Shown here in pieces: positions 36,332 through 48,283 of a stretch of 64,000 bases of DNA; the first letter of the stretch is position 1; every line of letters starts with the position of its first letter. This stretch comes from Monosporascus cannonballus (lineage: Eukaryota; Ascomycota; Sordariomycetes; Xylariales). Where the stretch lies: NCBI GenBank assembly GCA_004154925.1, contig QJNS01000092.1, positions 62,001 through 126,000 on the forward strand, in the 5' to 3' direction. Below the pieces are notes generated by a model that worked only from the letters and a program-made list of their open reading frames with translations, was not told the origin of the DNA and made no database searches. A program made the position numbers and the translations under genes.

Positions 36332-38129
36332 ATGACAAAAGGTACAGACGAGCAATCCCACTCTGGCAAGGACGGCAAACACGTCCACTATGACGACCAG
36401 ACTTGCAGCAGTAGTGACGATGACACGAAAGCTTTCGAGGTGACATTTGATCCTGGCAATCCCTTCCGGCGGAAGAGTTCTCTGGTCTCGACCGAGTCCA
36501 GTACACCCCATCTCGGCCATCGTTCAAAGAAGACCCAATGCCTCGTCCACCAACTGCTCGAAAACCCCGGTGCCCGCTCAAATACGTATAAAGCCGTAAA
36601 CGGCCACCCAGATTCGGCCAAAGCGCACGAGAGAAAAGAGGATGCGACTGTTGAGAGCGCCCTTGATCGATATGTAGAGCCGAAGGGGGCAAACAAGCCA
36701 GAAGAGAAGGCTTCTGCCGCAGACCTTGATAGCGATAACAGTACCTACGCCGGCCAGACCGATGAGAAGACGTGGAAGAGAACCCTTTCGAGAAAGAGAT
36801 CAGACTCAGATATCCCGGCGCAGGGACTGGAAGCGATGCATAGCCGGCTCTTGACAAAGCAGCAACTGAGCGAAATGGCATGGGGTGTTAGAGAGCTCAG
36901 CCGGCGGTTAGGGAGCATGCGCCTTAAGTTCAAGGCCACAAGTATCTTCATTCTAACCAAAGCCTACGACTACGACTTGGTTCCGAAGGCGAGAGAGGTG
37001 ACTAGGTGGTTACTAAGCAGAGAGCGGGAAGTAAGACACATTGTCTACTTGGAACGCAGTTTAAAGGGCAACAAAGTACTCAATGTGTCGGGTCTGCTGG
37101 AAGAACTTCGTAAAGAGTACATCGAGGCAGGCGAGATGGACGAAGACGCCCCTATCGACGATTTGGCTAGGCGCTTACGTTTCTGGGATGAGAAGATGTG
37201 CCGTACTAAACCCCATACCTTCGACTTTGTCATTACGCTGGGAGGAGATGGGACCGTCCTCTATGCCAGCTGGCTGTTCCAGCGTATAGTGCCCCCAGTC
37301 CTCAGCTTCGCCCTTGGCAGCCTTGGCTTCCTTACCAAATTCGACTTCAACGACTATCAGGATATCCTCAAAAAGTCTTTCAACGACGGGGTCACTGTCA
37401 GCCTGCGTTTACGGTTCGAGGGCACTGTCATGAGAACCCAGAAGACGAGGCAACAACTTCAGCCGGTCAAAGATATGGACGAGGAGGTTCACAGGAAACG
37501 AGATCTTGTCGACGAGCTCATTGGTGAGGAGAAAGACGACGAACATACCCACAAGCCAGACGGCACCTACGAGATTCTCAACGAGATCGTGATAGATCGT
37601 GGCCCAAATCCGAGTAAGTATCCTCAACCGTTAATAAGAGCTATCTACCGCATGACAATCTAGCTCACCGCACATAGCGATGTCTTACACGGAAATTTTC
37701 GGGGACGACGAACACTTCACCTCGGTGCTCGCGGACGGCGTCTGCGTGTCGACGCCGACGGGCTCGACGGCGTACAACCTGGCCGCGGGGGGCTCGCTCT
37801 GCCACCCGGAGAACCCGGTGATGCTCGTGACGTCCATCTGCGCGCACACACTGTCATTCCGGCCCATCATCCTGCCCGACACGATCGTGCTGCGCATCGG
37901 CGTGCCGTACGACGCGCGCACCAACAGCTGGGCCAGCTTCGACGGCCGCGAGCGTATCGAACTCTATCCGGGAGACTACGTCACCATCAGCGCCAGCCGC
38001 TTCCCCTTCGCCAGTGTCCAGCCGCACGGCCGCCGCAGTGAGGACTGGGTTAACAGCATCAGCGGCAAGCTCGGCTGGAACACGCGGCAGAAACAGAAGA
38101 ACGAGGGCTACAAGGCATGGAACAACTGA
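36332..38129 (+). CDS. NAD(+)/NADH kinase (Utr1/Pos5 type)
   Basis: Two exons (36332-37613 and 37678-38129) give 577 residues. The start is the first ATG in good context (GTCAAGATGAC); the open frame upstream does not look coding. The N-terminal 200 residues are low-complexity and Ser/Asp-rich, as in fungal Utr1-type enzymes. The catalytic domain follows. GGDGT, the phosphate-binding and catalytic motif, is at residues 304-308 (FVITLGGDGTVLYASWLFQ). NEIVIDRGPNP is next, split by the intron. Exon 2 supplies DGVCVSTPTGSTAYNLAAGG, HPENPVMLVTSICAHTLSFR and SWASFDGRERIEL. The enzyme phosphorylates NAD to NADP using ATP. No clear mitochondrial presequence is visible, so a cytosolic form is likely. 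The intron is 64 bases (GTAAGT...ATAG). Confidence 0.95.
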
Positions 38130-39451
38130 TGACTGGCTAATGACTGCTCTCTCCAGTATGGTAAGGTTATGAACGAGGACAGCGTTGATATATGCATGGA
38201 CGGTGGTCGGGCGTCTCGAGTGAACGTTCACAGATATGAACCTTTCTAAGACAACGAAGTTGTGACATTCAGGACACATTCAAACCAATGTAGGCAACAG
38301 CGGGATTTAGGCGGAAGCGCCCCTGGAAGTTTCCGACCCTGATATGAATACCAAACCACTTACATACGAAGTAAGCCGCTCTCCATTATAAAGCGAAGCT
38401 TACTCTCAACCATATGACTGACTAGGCTAGACGACTACTACAGCAAGTATATTTTCAGCCTCTGGTGACAAGCGGTGGGAACTCTGGGCCCACTCTGTTT
38501 CGAAAGTTTATCTGCAATATCTGATCCCTATAATGTTGGCTTGTTCAGCGGGCCCCTATTTCATTTCATATAAATAAGCATCACATTTGCGGGGCGTATC
38601 CGATGCGTGGTGTGCATGGTCACAGAGCATCTGCTCCCACAATTTTAGTGGCACCGAGCTAAGCCTTTGCCCTAAAAGGAAGTTATATTCCACTCGGAGC
38701 CGATATGATTGGGCGATTTCGGGGCTGGTCAAGGTACCTATTCTGACCCAGTCAAAGTTGTTATACGCATGGCGTGATGGTTCGTGCCTAGTCGCTGGAT
38801 AGATGTTTATACAACATATATACTATCCAAGGGTTGCATAAGCAAGAGTAAATTTTCGTGTCGTGACCTCGTAGAAGTCTGGAGGTTTTCACTTGGCATC
38901 GGGATTGTTCATACAGCTGAGTTCGAATTACCGCCGCACCCGCGAAACACGGAAATGATTCCTTTCGGCCCTTAACTGCGGCGTAGTGAGCCCATAAATA
39001 TATAAACAGACTCGTTTATTCAAGATGATCTGTAAACGAGGATCCGGACGCATCGGCAACTATGGCGCTCGAAACAAACCAATCTATTCGCTACCCACTA
39101 ATCGAATAAACTATGGAGCAAGCCTGGCGCTTGGGACCTCGGCGGTAAACATGGCGAGATCAAAACGTTGCCAAGATGAAACAACTTCCGTTTCGTACGA
39201 TTCTACCTGGGCATCAGGACTGCAACACAAACTCGGCGCTGAATTGCCGTGCGCGGTACGAAATCCCGAGGGACGACATGGTAGGGGAGCTTCGTCTGAT
39301 AATTATTTACAGTCCCGGATCTTCGCCCTTGACATGACGGACTATCTGTTCCTCTGTGCCAGCTCTGTTCCCGCCGCGTCACTCTTCCTTCCTTAACCGC
39401 AACACTTTACGTTCGTTAACTTTATCAGATTACATTCGTTTACAGCACAGG
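38130..39451. other. Intergenic between NAD kinase and DUF1996 gene
   Basis: About 1.3 kb without a supported gene. A 123-codon open frame at 39,025-39,396 has random-looking composition and sits where the DUF1996 promoter and leader should be. Confidence 0.5.
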
Positions 39452-40438
39452 ATGCCTTCCACTCTTTTGCGCGCCGCCCTCGCCGGCGGCCTTGTTGCCC
39501 AAGTGGCACATGCCTACACCCAGGTCAACATCGTGTCCCCGTTCATGTACAAGAACATCGACCCCATCGTATTCCCCGGCTCCTTCACCGAGTCGCATCT
39601 CCACTCGTTCTTCGGCTCCGACGCCGTGACCGCCAGCACCACGACCAGTGCCGAGCTCCAGAAGGGCTGCACTAACGCCGAGAACCCCAACGACCTCTCC
39701 GTCTACTGGGTCCCCACGCTCCTCTACCAGTCGGGCAGCGGCTCGTGGGAGCCCGTGCCGGTCATGCGCTTCAGCGCCTACTACAACCTCGGCGAGGCCC
39801 CCGCCGAGGTCCCCATCCCCCAGAACCTGAAGATGGTGGCGGGCAGCGCGAGCGCCAAGACGGCCGCCGAAATGCCCAGCGATGCAAAGGTCGAGTGGAT
39901 CTGCGAGGGCGACAGCGGCATCGGGACCGACGAGAACGGCTTCCCCAGCAGCACGTGCAGCACCCACCTGCAGACCCTGCTGTACTTCCCCAGCTGCGTC
40001 AACTCGGACACCCTGGAGACGGCCTACAAGTCGCGCAGCTACGGCACCCCCAACTGGTGCCCCCAGGGGATGTCCTCCATGCCCCAGCTGCGCTTCAGCA
40101 TCCGCTACGACCTGCGCAAGGTCCTCCCCCGCGGCTGGAGCGGCACCGCCCCGCTCAAGCTGGCCTCCGGCAACGCCTACAGCAGCCACGGCGACTTCAT
40201 CAACGGCTGGACCGAGGAGGCCGCCCGAAACATGGTGGCCACCACCAGCGAGAAGCACCATTTCGCCGCTGTCGATGGCCGTCTGGGCAAGAATGGACAG
40301 AAGCCCACTTGTGCTGCCAAGGACGCCGACCCCAGCCACGGCACCAGTGATTTCGAGGAGAGCACTCGCCTCATGAGCAAGCGAACCTACTCTGCGGTTG
40401 GTTGGTCGTCGCGAAGCAGAATGACCCCTGCCATCTGA
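39452..40438 (+). CDS. Secreted DUF1996 protein
   Basis: A single exon of 328 residues. The start is the ATG at 39,452 because it opens a classic signal peptide (MPSTLLRAALAGGLVAQVAHA, cleavage after AHA); the open frame further upstream does not. The mature part has the DUF1996 hallmarks: DPIVFPGSFTESHLHSFFGS near the N-terminus (His-containing block), WVPTLLYQSGSGSWEPVPV, MRFSAYYNLG, PSCVNSD, then PNWCPQGMSSMPQLRFSIRY and HGDFINGW. Paired cysteines fit a secreted, disulphide-bonded protein. Function in the family is not established. Length is typical for the short, single-domain members. Confidence 0.93.
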   Translation: MPSTLLRAALAGGLVAQVAHAYTQVNIVSPFMYKNIDPIVFPGSFTESHLHSFFGSDAVTASTTTSAELQKGCTNAENPNDLSVYWVPTLLYQSGSGSWEPVPVMRFSAYYNLGEAPAEVPIPQNLKMVAGSASAKTAAEMPSDAKVEWICEGDSGIGTDENGFPSSTCSTHLQTLLYFPSCVNSDTLETAYKSRSYGTPNWCPQGMSSMPQLRFSIRYDLRKVLPRGWSGTAPLKLASGNAYSSHGDFINGWTEEAARNMVATTSEKHHFAAVDGRLGKNGQKPTCAAKDADPSHGTSDFEESTRLMSKRTYSAVGWSSRSRMTPAI

Positions 40439-43400
40439 GCTTAGAAAACATGTTTCCTGTTGTATATATTATTATTATGTGTACACAGAAGAAAACAGCG
40501 AAGAGGACTGGAGAGGCTACCGTAAGCTAGCGACGGGGATTGATATAGCCTTAGCAACAGTCGAACCCGAGCCTCGCTTCGGAGTTCCGCAGCTTTAATT
40601 AACGGCGCATAATTCATCTATCACGAAAGTATCCCGGTTTTATTGACATCAAGCTCAATCGAAGAACTTATTCGATAAGTGCTACATCTTATTACTTAGC
40701 AGTGGGCATAGGCGTAGTCTTAAACGTAGACACTCGGTTGGGAACGGTTTATGGCTGCCATCATGTTATATAATTTCGTGGCCTTTGCTACCATAACCAC
40801 TCATGCTAAGACTAAGTCAATGTAGCAGCTCAGCAAGCGAGAAACTAACCGTGGAGGGGTAACATAAGCCCCATCCCTTTGAGTGGCAGCCACCATCTGA
40901 CTGTAGTATCGGGAAACTGTTATTGAGGGCTGCGTCCCCTCGCCAGGTCAACAGTCAACCGACAAGCCCCACTAACTGCTTTATCTTCTCCTCGGGGAAA
41001 GGGGGCCCTCCCAAGGAAGGGGGCCTCAAACCTAACCCGTGGCACCACTTCCAGGTGGTTCAATGAATAGCCAATGTCACGAACGGAGCAGTGAGATCGA
41101 AACGGAGGGCTACCCCCAGCAGTCGGCGCGTAGAGCTAGTACTCGCAGAAATCAACAATTTTTGATGCTCGTTTCAGAAGACATCTTCAGAATCTCCCGT
41201 CGTTTCGATAAACGTCACAGTGATGCCGTGATCGCCCTCGACATTTAATTTGATAGCTTCACGATCGGTACTGGTTCGACAACGCAAAGACCAGCATCCC
41301 TTCGATACGCCCGTCCGGGGGAAGTCCATTTGTCCGTAAATTGCGAGGAACATCAGACATGCTGAAATGTTTTCAGTCGCAATTCAGGTCATAACTCACC
41401 ATCAGGCACGCCGTGGTGAATGTACACGTTGGCGACGCTAGCCCGATGGCGTGGCAGGGACATCTCATCATCGCGCTTCTCGGCTGTAGCAGCAACTTCT
41501 TCTACCGCTTCGCCGGCTGCGCCCACGCCGGCCTGCCCACCTGTATTGTCGACGGTGATACCGATAAAAGAGCCGCCCTCGCCCGTACCGAGCTGGACGA
41601 GGGTCCCATCGTCAAAGCCGCCTCGGCGAACAGGAGGGCCTTACAGAAGCCCGAGAGGTCGCGCCTGCTGGGTCTGCGGCCTCGGTGACCGTCGGCTCGC
41701 GCGGCGCAGTCTCTTTCGCCTTAACTATACCCTACAGCGCGGAGATGTAGGTGGCTTCTCGATCTGCAAGCTCCGGTGTGCTTCGCGGTTGGAGGGGTTT
41801 TCTGCTGCTGGGATGTGTGGGTGAGTAAGTACCTTGCTCTCTCAGATTGGGGTCATCCCCAGAAGCCGCGGCGATGTCCTCCAGCTGACTAGTCCCTACT
41901 GCGGCGTTGACTACTGCGCCCTCAGGGCGTTCACCAGGTCCGTCACGTCTTACCTTGTGCCGAACGAGACTTCGCCATCACCGACCACCCTCGACGATGA
42001 CTGGTTATATGCACACGCACTTGATGGAGATATCCAATGCGTACTTACAGTGCGGGTGAATAGGCGCCAAGGTTGATATTCAAGGGGACAACATGAGCAG
42101 TAGCCAGAAAGCTGGCCACGGCAACCATTCGATAACCATCTTGGCTGTTACCTTGCTAAAAGGCTTGACCAGCTCGGTAGCCTAGGAGAGACGAAGGCCT
42201 AAGATGTTGCTATGCGAGATGTGAGGCGGACATAATGTCTAGAGATAGAAAGATCGATGAGCGTAAGAGATATCAAATCTGCTTTAGATAAATGGAAATA
42301 TACCGAGAGAGGGCGGAATCGGCGTCACTTGCTTGATGATCCGGGCACAGCTGGGGAGAAGCGCGAGAAGTCGTTGAATCAGATGCCACCAGTGCCCTTG
42401 TTATACGATGCTGTTCCAGCGGCGAGGCGAGCACCTCTGGCCATTAGGATGGGGACTTTCGGTCCCGGGGCGCCATAGAGTATCATTTCCTTGACTGCTA
42501 AGATGCTCGATGTCTGGGAGCTAAAAATAGCCTCGAAGAGACCGGTACAACGACAGGGAGTCTGTGTCAGTCAATCGAGTACTCCGATGAGTCATACTAG
42601 AGTGAGCAGGAAACAAAACAAGCTATCAGCCAGTGGTGTATTATACACAGCCAGGGTAGATGAGGACCAAAGATAACAGGAGGCTCTCGAGCCTTGCTCC
42701 CAAATCGCGGAATCCCTGGCTGAGACAATGCGGCGGATCGGATCGACCAGCTTCGCGTGTGGGGTCAGTGGCTCTGGCCTGCCAAGATTATCGTTACCAG
42801 GTACCGAAGTAGCTTATAGACCGCGAAGCTTTCTGGATCCGCTTGGGCTTGTTTTGGAATCTGGGGTAGTCCTGGGCATGAGCGGCTGATTGAAGCCGAT
42901 GGCGATGGTTCGGTCATAGCTCGAAGGATTCATGCAGAAGGTACCGAATGTCTCTTTTGAGGGTTGATCTTAAGACAAAATCAGAGAGCTCGTCAGTGTT
43001 TGGGTACTGGGATCACAAGGCGACCTTCTCTCATAGTGGCCGGGGAAAAGGTGCCCATTATCTAGACGACTGAATGAGAGTAATATCGCCTCCTATTCCC
43101 TCGCTCCGTTGGTGCTTAGGCGAAGACCAGCTGCTCACATCCCAGTCACGTATTCGGTATGCGATATGTTTCAAAATAGCAGTGTAGTTATCCCTGTAGT
43201 CGGTTCGAGTCCGGTGTCCGTAGAGCTCCATTTTGGATCCTCAGTGAGTTCTGGCGTCCAAAGTCTCTCCAGCGTGTTGTTCACACAGCTAATTCGTGGT
43301 CCTAGACGTCATTTTCTGCTGTAAGCAACAAGCTTTTGAGGAGTTTAAACGACTCCTCGCTGTAATCACTGCTCGGATACTGATGCATTTCGGTACTGCT

Positions 43401-46310
43401 GAAGTGCCACCCATACCCAAGCTCCCAAGTCTTAGAGGTCGCGCTGGGCTGTGAGTGCTAGGTACCGGTAGTTGGTAGACATGGCTACATATCGCAGGGT
43501 TCTATATAAACAGAAAAGGAAGTGGGGCGCGCGACCAGTCTATAACTTCATTCGAGCAGAAGCTATCGCCGATTTGCGCAAGCTTAGAGCAATGTTGGCA
43601 AATCAACTGAATTTTTCGTTGGTATGTCGACATCACACGTGAAACGCCGTGACGGATAGCATCTATCATAGTTCTTCACAGCCTCGCGTTTGCAGATTAC
43701 ACACACCCGGAATTCGAGCCCTTCCTGAAGCAAAGTCCGCGCCATCGTCGCTATCTGGATAGGAGCATAGCAGTAGAGTGGTCCTGTCAGGCGGCCGGCT
43801 CTGCGCGGTAACAGTCAATGGTAAGAGCTACTAAGACGAGATCTGGAGGGTGCAGAGGATGTTGAAAAGGTATTTGTCGTGGCGACGTTCTAGCTCTGTT
43901 GTGGAAAGCTCGTTCAATTTTCGACCGGTTGTCGGGAGAGGATTCGCATATGCGTTAGTTAGACTCAGAAAGCCCCCAGGCACGCGACTCCTCCCAAAGA
44001 GATCTTCGAGATCTCTTGCACTTAGGAGAAAGTGGTGGAGAACCGGGAGTTATCAAGCCCCTATCTCTAGATAAGCCTCGACTAGCCGTGCCTTAGACAA
44101 ATTGTCGTGAGCAGGAGGACATTGTCGTGAAGAACGCAGGACTCGCTAAAGTGTTATCACACGGGTTCTTCGACGTGAATTACTGTTATGGTGGTTGCTT
44201 AGTAGGATCCAGCGTCATCAACTCACATCACTGATGCTAGCACAGACAACTAACTCTGTCGTTCTGCAAAGCCGTCAGCGAGGGCCTCAATTTCCCATAC
44301 GTCGAGAGTGAGGCAACACAGAAGTGGCTTTCTTCTCGCTGATCTTGCAATGGCCAATGCCATTCTTCTAGAGTTATAAGTAAGCTCTATACAAGTAAAG
44401 GGTCTGCTCCGGGGTGCGTATCCGCAAGGGCTGTACAGCCGGACAGACAGAGTGGACCGTGCTATGATTTGCGAACAGGAGCGGCATCCATGGTAACGGC
44501 ATTCGACATTTGAGAATGAGCTACGTCTCTCGGAAACTCGGAGAATCATCTGGACTCGGTAGGCTTATCTCGGGCCGATACCGAGATATCCCCTTATCAA
44601 GCGTCACCCCCTATTCCTTTCAGAATGGCTGAGAATAGACCCGACTGGATTCCCCGGTGGCCATTCGACAAGGGTTTGATGCCTACAGATACCTTACGTA
44701 TTCGGTGTTCATCCGATCATCCCGGTCGAGCCTTTGCCGAGATCCTCGTTTGTCTGAGATCGATAATGCTAGGTCCGCTGGCCAGGCATGACTGACTTGC
44801 GACATGGACCCTAGACTCTTGGAAAAGCGGCCGTGGATTGTGTCCTTGTATGGTTGGAATATAGCACTAGCTAGGTCACAAGAGAGCCGCAAGTTTCCTT
44901 AGAGAACCCAGCTATCGTGTTGGACAGGTCTCTTTAGAAACACTCTTGGTCCTCTCAACCTTCGGAAACTGACTTATGACAGTAGGTAAAGAAGGTGCGT
45001 GGAGGGGATAACAATCGCGCATTACCCTCCCATTGCGGGGTGGCGCAGGGGAAGCTTTCCCCGCAGCGGGACCTGTTACCCTTTCAGCCTCTCCTAACTT
45101 ATTGCTCCATAGCAATTTAGCCGCTTGTGAAGCTGAACCTTCTCGTACCCATATATGTAAGATGCTGGATGGCCTCGCACGATAACCAGTATGCATGGCC
45201 ATTCATGCCTTCTTGAAAGGAAGTAGAAGCTACTTCGGACGTATTATCAAGGGTTACCAAGGCGCTCTCAGACTACCGAGCGGTCACCCACTATAAATTC
45301 TCCGAGATCCTCCAACCCATTCAATTCGTTGCGATTTAGAGGGGATAAGAGAGGCCGGCATGGTAGGGCTTATATGAGCTCGCCCCGCATGTTTCGAATC
45401 CCGAATCATCTCCGAGACAGACCGGTAGCGTGCTTGCTCAAAGCTGCTCGATGAGACGCAAGCAGTCAAACAACCGGGACGTAGAGTCGGGTCGGCGGGG
45501 TAATCGACTGACGAAGATGTTGAGACGCTGTGATTCGCATTGCCGGCCGGCATTCTCCAATTGCCAGGAGATGCGTGACCATCGGCTCTTTCGCCGAGCA
45601 AATGAATTACCTGAACATGAATGAGTCCCTTGCGCCCAAGCGTCAATGTCTCATTCGACAACCGTCCTTGCGACTGCGGGGGACGCAAGAACCGCATCCG
45701 TATAACGCGCGAACTTTACCGAATTGGCCGGCGAGCTGTCGGCGTACCAGTAGCACGTTGGTTAGAGTTGGAGCTTTGCATACGTGGAGCATGGAACAGC
45801 GTCCTTGGAGGGAAAGCCATGGCACGAGGTCTCCCTCTATGCTACGTGATACTATGCTAGCGAAGATCGCCTCCCCCCGTCCCGGATCTCCTTCGGTCAA
45901 TTCGACACGGTCATTGGACGGAGCTGCGACCAGGCAACTTATCCGACACGCCAGAATAGCATCGTGGAACCCCTCCTCTGAAAGGAGCTCGGGATAGTCT
46001 CTGAAGTCGACGTGTGCGAATTCGGGGACCCTGGTGTCCGAGGCGCATCCCGAATCCCATAAAGACTGGGTATATCCTTCCGAATTCTGACAGTCGTATG
46101 TTTCGAACCGTCGTCCATGCACATCGATCCTCTGTGTATCCCCTGTCCTTTCGTCATCAGTTGCTCGTATACTCTTTACTGAACACGTAAATTGTCTCTT
46201 TGCTATAACCTTATAAGCGCTCGCAACCGACTCGGCTTCCTGCTCCTCCTACCTGTCTATCACTCCTATCTGCTTATAGCTTACTCAAGTAACGTATTAA
46301 TTTGGTCAAA
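40439..46310. other. Gene-poor 5.9 kb with normal base composition
   Basis: This is the longest gene-free stretch outside the AT-rich blocks. Reading frames are short, overlap on both strands and lack family motifs. It is not RIP-like. Traces that might be old coding sequence are the minus-strand segments near 41,400-41,640 and 45,640-46,120. The last part (about 46,160-46,310) should hold the formate dehydrogenase promoter and leader. Confidence 0.5.
41395..41690 (-). pseudogene. Possible exon remnants, unknown protein
   Basis: The minus strand reads SFIGITVDNTGGQAGVGAAG, then EAVEEVAATAEKRDDEMSLP, then ASVANVYIHHGVPDG up to a GTGAGT donor at about 41,400. A GTAAGG...TCCAG intron could join it to an upstream segment, TVTEAADPAGATSRAS. 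The composition is protein-like, but no start or end can be fixed and a stop lies just upstream. The plus strand over the same bases is also open (41,420-41,824), so this is weak evidence. Confidence 0.2.
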
Positions 46311-48283
46311 ATGGTATTCCTTGCTCAGTCCAGTCGTTTATTAATCCGCCCCTCTTCAACGAGGGCGTTCTCCACCTCCACAGCTCGTTCTGTTGCCTCT
46401 CCTCGGGTGTCTTCGTCGCTGCGGGCCAGCGTGACGCCACGCCCGGCCCTCGTGTCGAAGATATCCTCCTCGTCCTCCTCGTTTCCCTCCAGCCCAGTCT
46501 CATTCGGAGCCCTGGCTTCGACTCGTTTACTAACGACTTCGCGTGAAAAGGTTAAAGTCCTTGCTGTACTATACGACGGGGGGAAGCATGCCCAAGATGT
46601 AAGCCAGCCGTTAAACCCTGCAGCCCAAACCCCCCAATTGCACCGCGTTATCGCATTTCCGTCCTGTTTAAACGTTTTTGGAACACAAACTGTGGAGTAT
46701 TTATCCTCGTCTCGCGGGCCGAACGTCCTTGGACGGAAAGACTCAAATGTCTCGATCCATAAGCTTGCAGCTTGCGGGGGCAGTCGGGCGGAGTTGGCGG
46801 CGGGTCTCGCGCATACATGATATAACAAGGGATGATTGGAGACGGGTCTTACCTTCAAGAGGTGACGTTGCAGCAGTTGGAAATAGCGGGGTCATGGCAT
46901 TCTGAAGGGCTCGAATGCGGGGTCGCCGGATACGGTGATCTATGGCCCCAATCACCTATCGCAAACCATCATGAGCTTAGAACTTTGCTGGTGGATTATG
47001 TTGGCTAACATCGCTCTCTTCCTCCCAATCACAGCAACCCGACCTCCTAGGTACGACCGAGAACGAGCTCGGAATCCGCAAATGGCTCGAGGACCAGGGC
47101 CACACCCTCATCACCACTTCCGACAAGGAGGGCGAGGACTCCGTCTTCGAGAAGGAGCTCGTCGACGCTGAAGTTATCATCACGACCCCGTACGTGGACA
47201 CCTCAATGGGAAAGAAACGGGGGAGAACCATTGGACCATGTCCATGGATATGAAAAGGGGGGAAGTTGGCTTATATAAGCGGTGACTAACATTACGCAAT
47301 AGCTTCCATCCTGGCTACCTCACGGCCGAGCGTCTTGCCAAAGCCAAGAAGTTGAAGCTGGCCGTCACCGCTGGTATCGGCTCTGACCACGTCGACCTTG
47401 ATGCGGCGAACAAGACTAATGGCGGTATTACGGTGGCCGAGGTCACGGGATCCAACGTCGTGTCCGTGGCCGAGCACGTCGTCATGACTATCCTCGCCCT
47501 GGTCCGCAACTTCGTGCCGGCGCACGAGCAGATCGAGGCGGGCGACTGGGACGTCGCCGCCGTGGCCAAGAACGAGTACGATCTCGAGAACAAGGTCGTG
47601 GGCACCGTCGCCGTCGGCCGCATCGGCGAGCGTGTGCTGCGCCGCCTCAAGCCCTTCGACTGCAAGGAGCTGCTGTACTTCGACTACCAGCCGCTCAAGC
47701 CCGAGGTCGAGAAGGAGATCGGCTGTCGCCGCGTCGAGAACCTCGAGGAGATGCTGGCGCAGTGCGACGTCGTTACCATCAACTGCCCGCTGCACGAGAA
47801 GACCCGAGGTCTTTTCAACAAGGACCTCATCTCTAAGATGAAGAAGGGTGAGCACCCCCTATCATTCGTTGACACACGGGACCAAACAAGAGACTCCCGG
47901 TCGTTGCAAGAGCAAGTCCGCTGACTGTCCGTCCAGGTTCGTGGCTGGTCAACACCGCCCGCGGCGCTATCGTTGTCAAGGAGGACGTTGCCGAGGCCTT
48001 GAAGTCGGGGCACCTCCGCGGTTACGGCGGTGACGTGTGGTTCCCGCAGCCCGCGCCCCGCGACCATCCCCTCCGGACCGCCAAGAACCCCTGGGGCGGC
48101 GGCAACGCCATGGTCCCCCACATGTCCGGCACCTCGATCGACGCCCAGAAGCGGTACGCGGCCGGCACCAAGGCCATCCTGGAGAGCTACCTGACCGGCA
48201 AGTTCGACTACCGCCCCGAGGACCTCATCGTCCACCAGGGCGACTACGCGACCAGGGCTTACGGTCAGCGGAACAAGAAATGA
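46311..48283 (+). CDS. fdh1: NAD-dependent formate dehydrogenase, mitochondrial-type
   Basis: Four exons (46311-46598, 47035-47189, 47303-47847 and 47937-48283) join in frame to 444 residues. Formate and NAD go to CO2 and NADH. The first 80 residues are Ser/Arg-rich without acidic runs ([20 protein letters not shown]), a mitochondrial presequence. The enzyme proper starts [12 protein letters not shown]. Landmarks: [40 protein letters not shown] (substrate loop and dinucleotide-domain hinge), a Rossmann stretch [38 protein letters not shown], then [12 protein letters not shown] and [20 protein letters not shown] with the catalytic His. The glycine motif reads AVGRIG where GVGRIG is more usual. 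Intron 1 is long (436 bases); the other two are 113 and 89 bases. Confidence 0.96.

Noticed and set aside
39440..40339. 299-codon minus-strand frame opposite the DUF1996 gene
   Set aside because: It is rich in Gly, Ala and Val with no motif, and mirrors a GC-rich codon pattern; the plus-strand gene has a signal peptide and family motifs.
43195..43235. T-arm-like GGTTCGAGTCC suggesting another tRNA
   Set aside because: No acceptor, D or anticodon stems can be paired around it.
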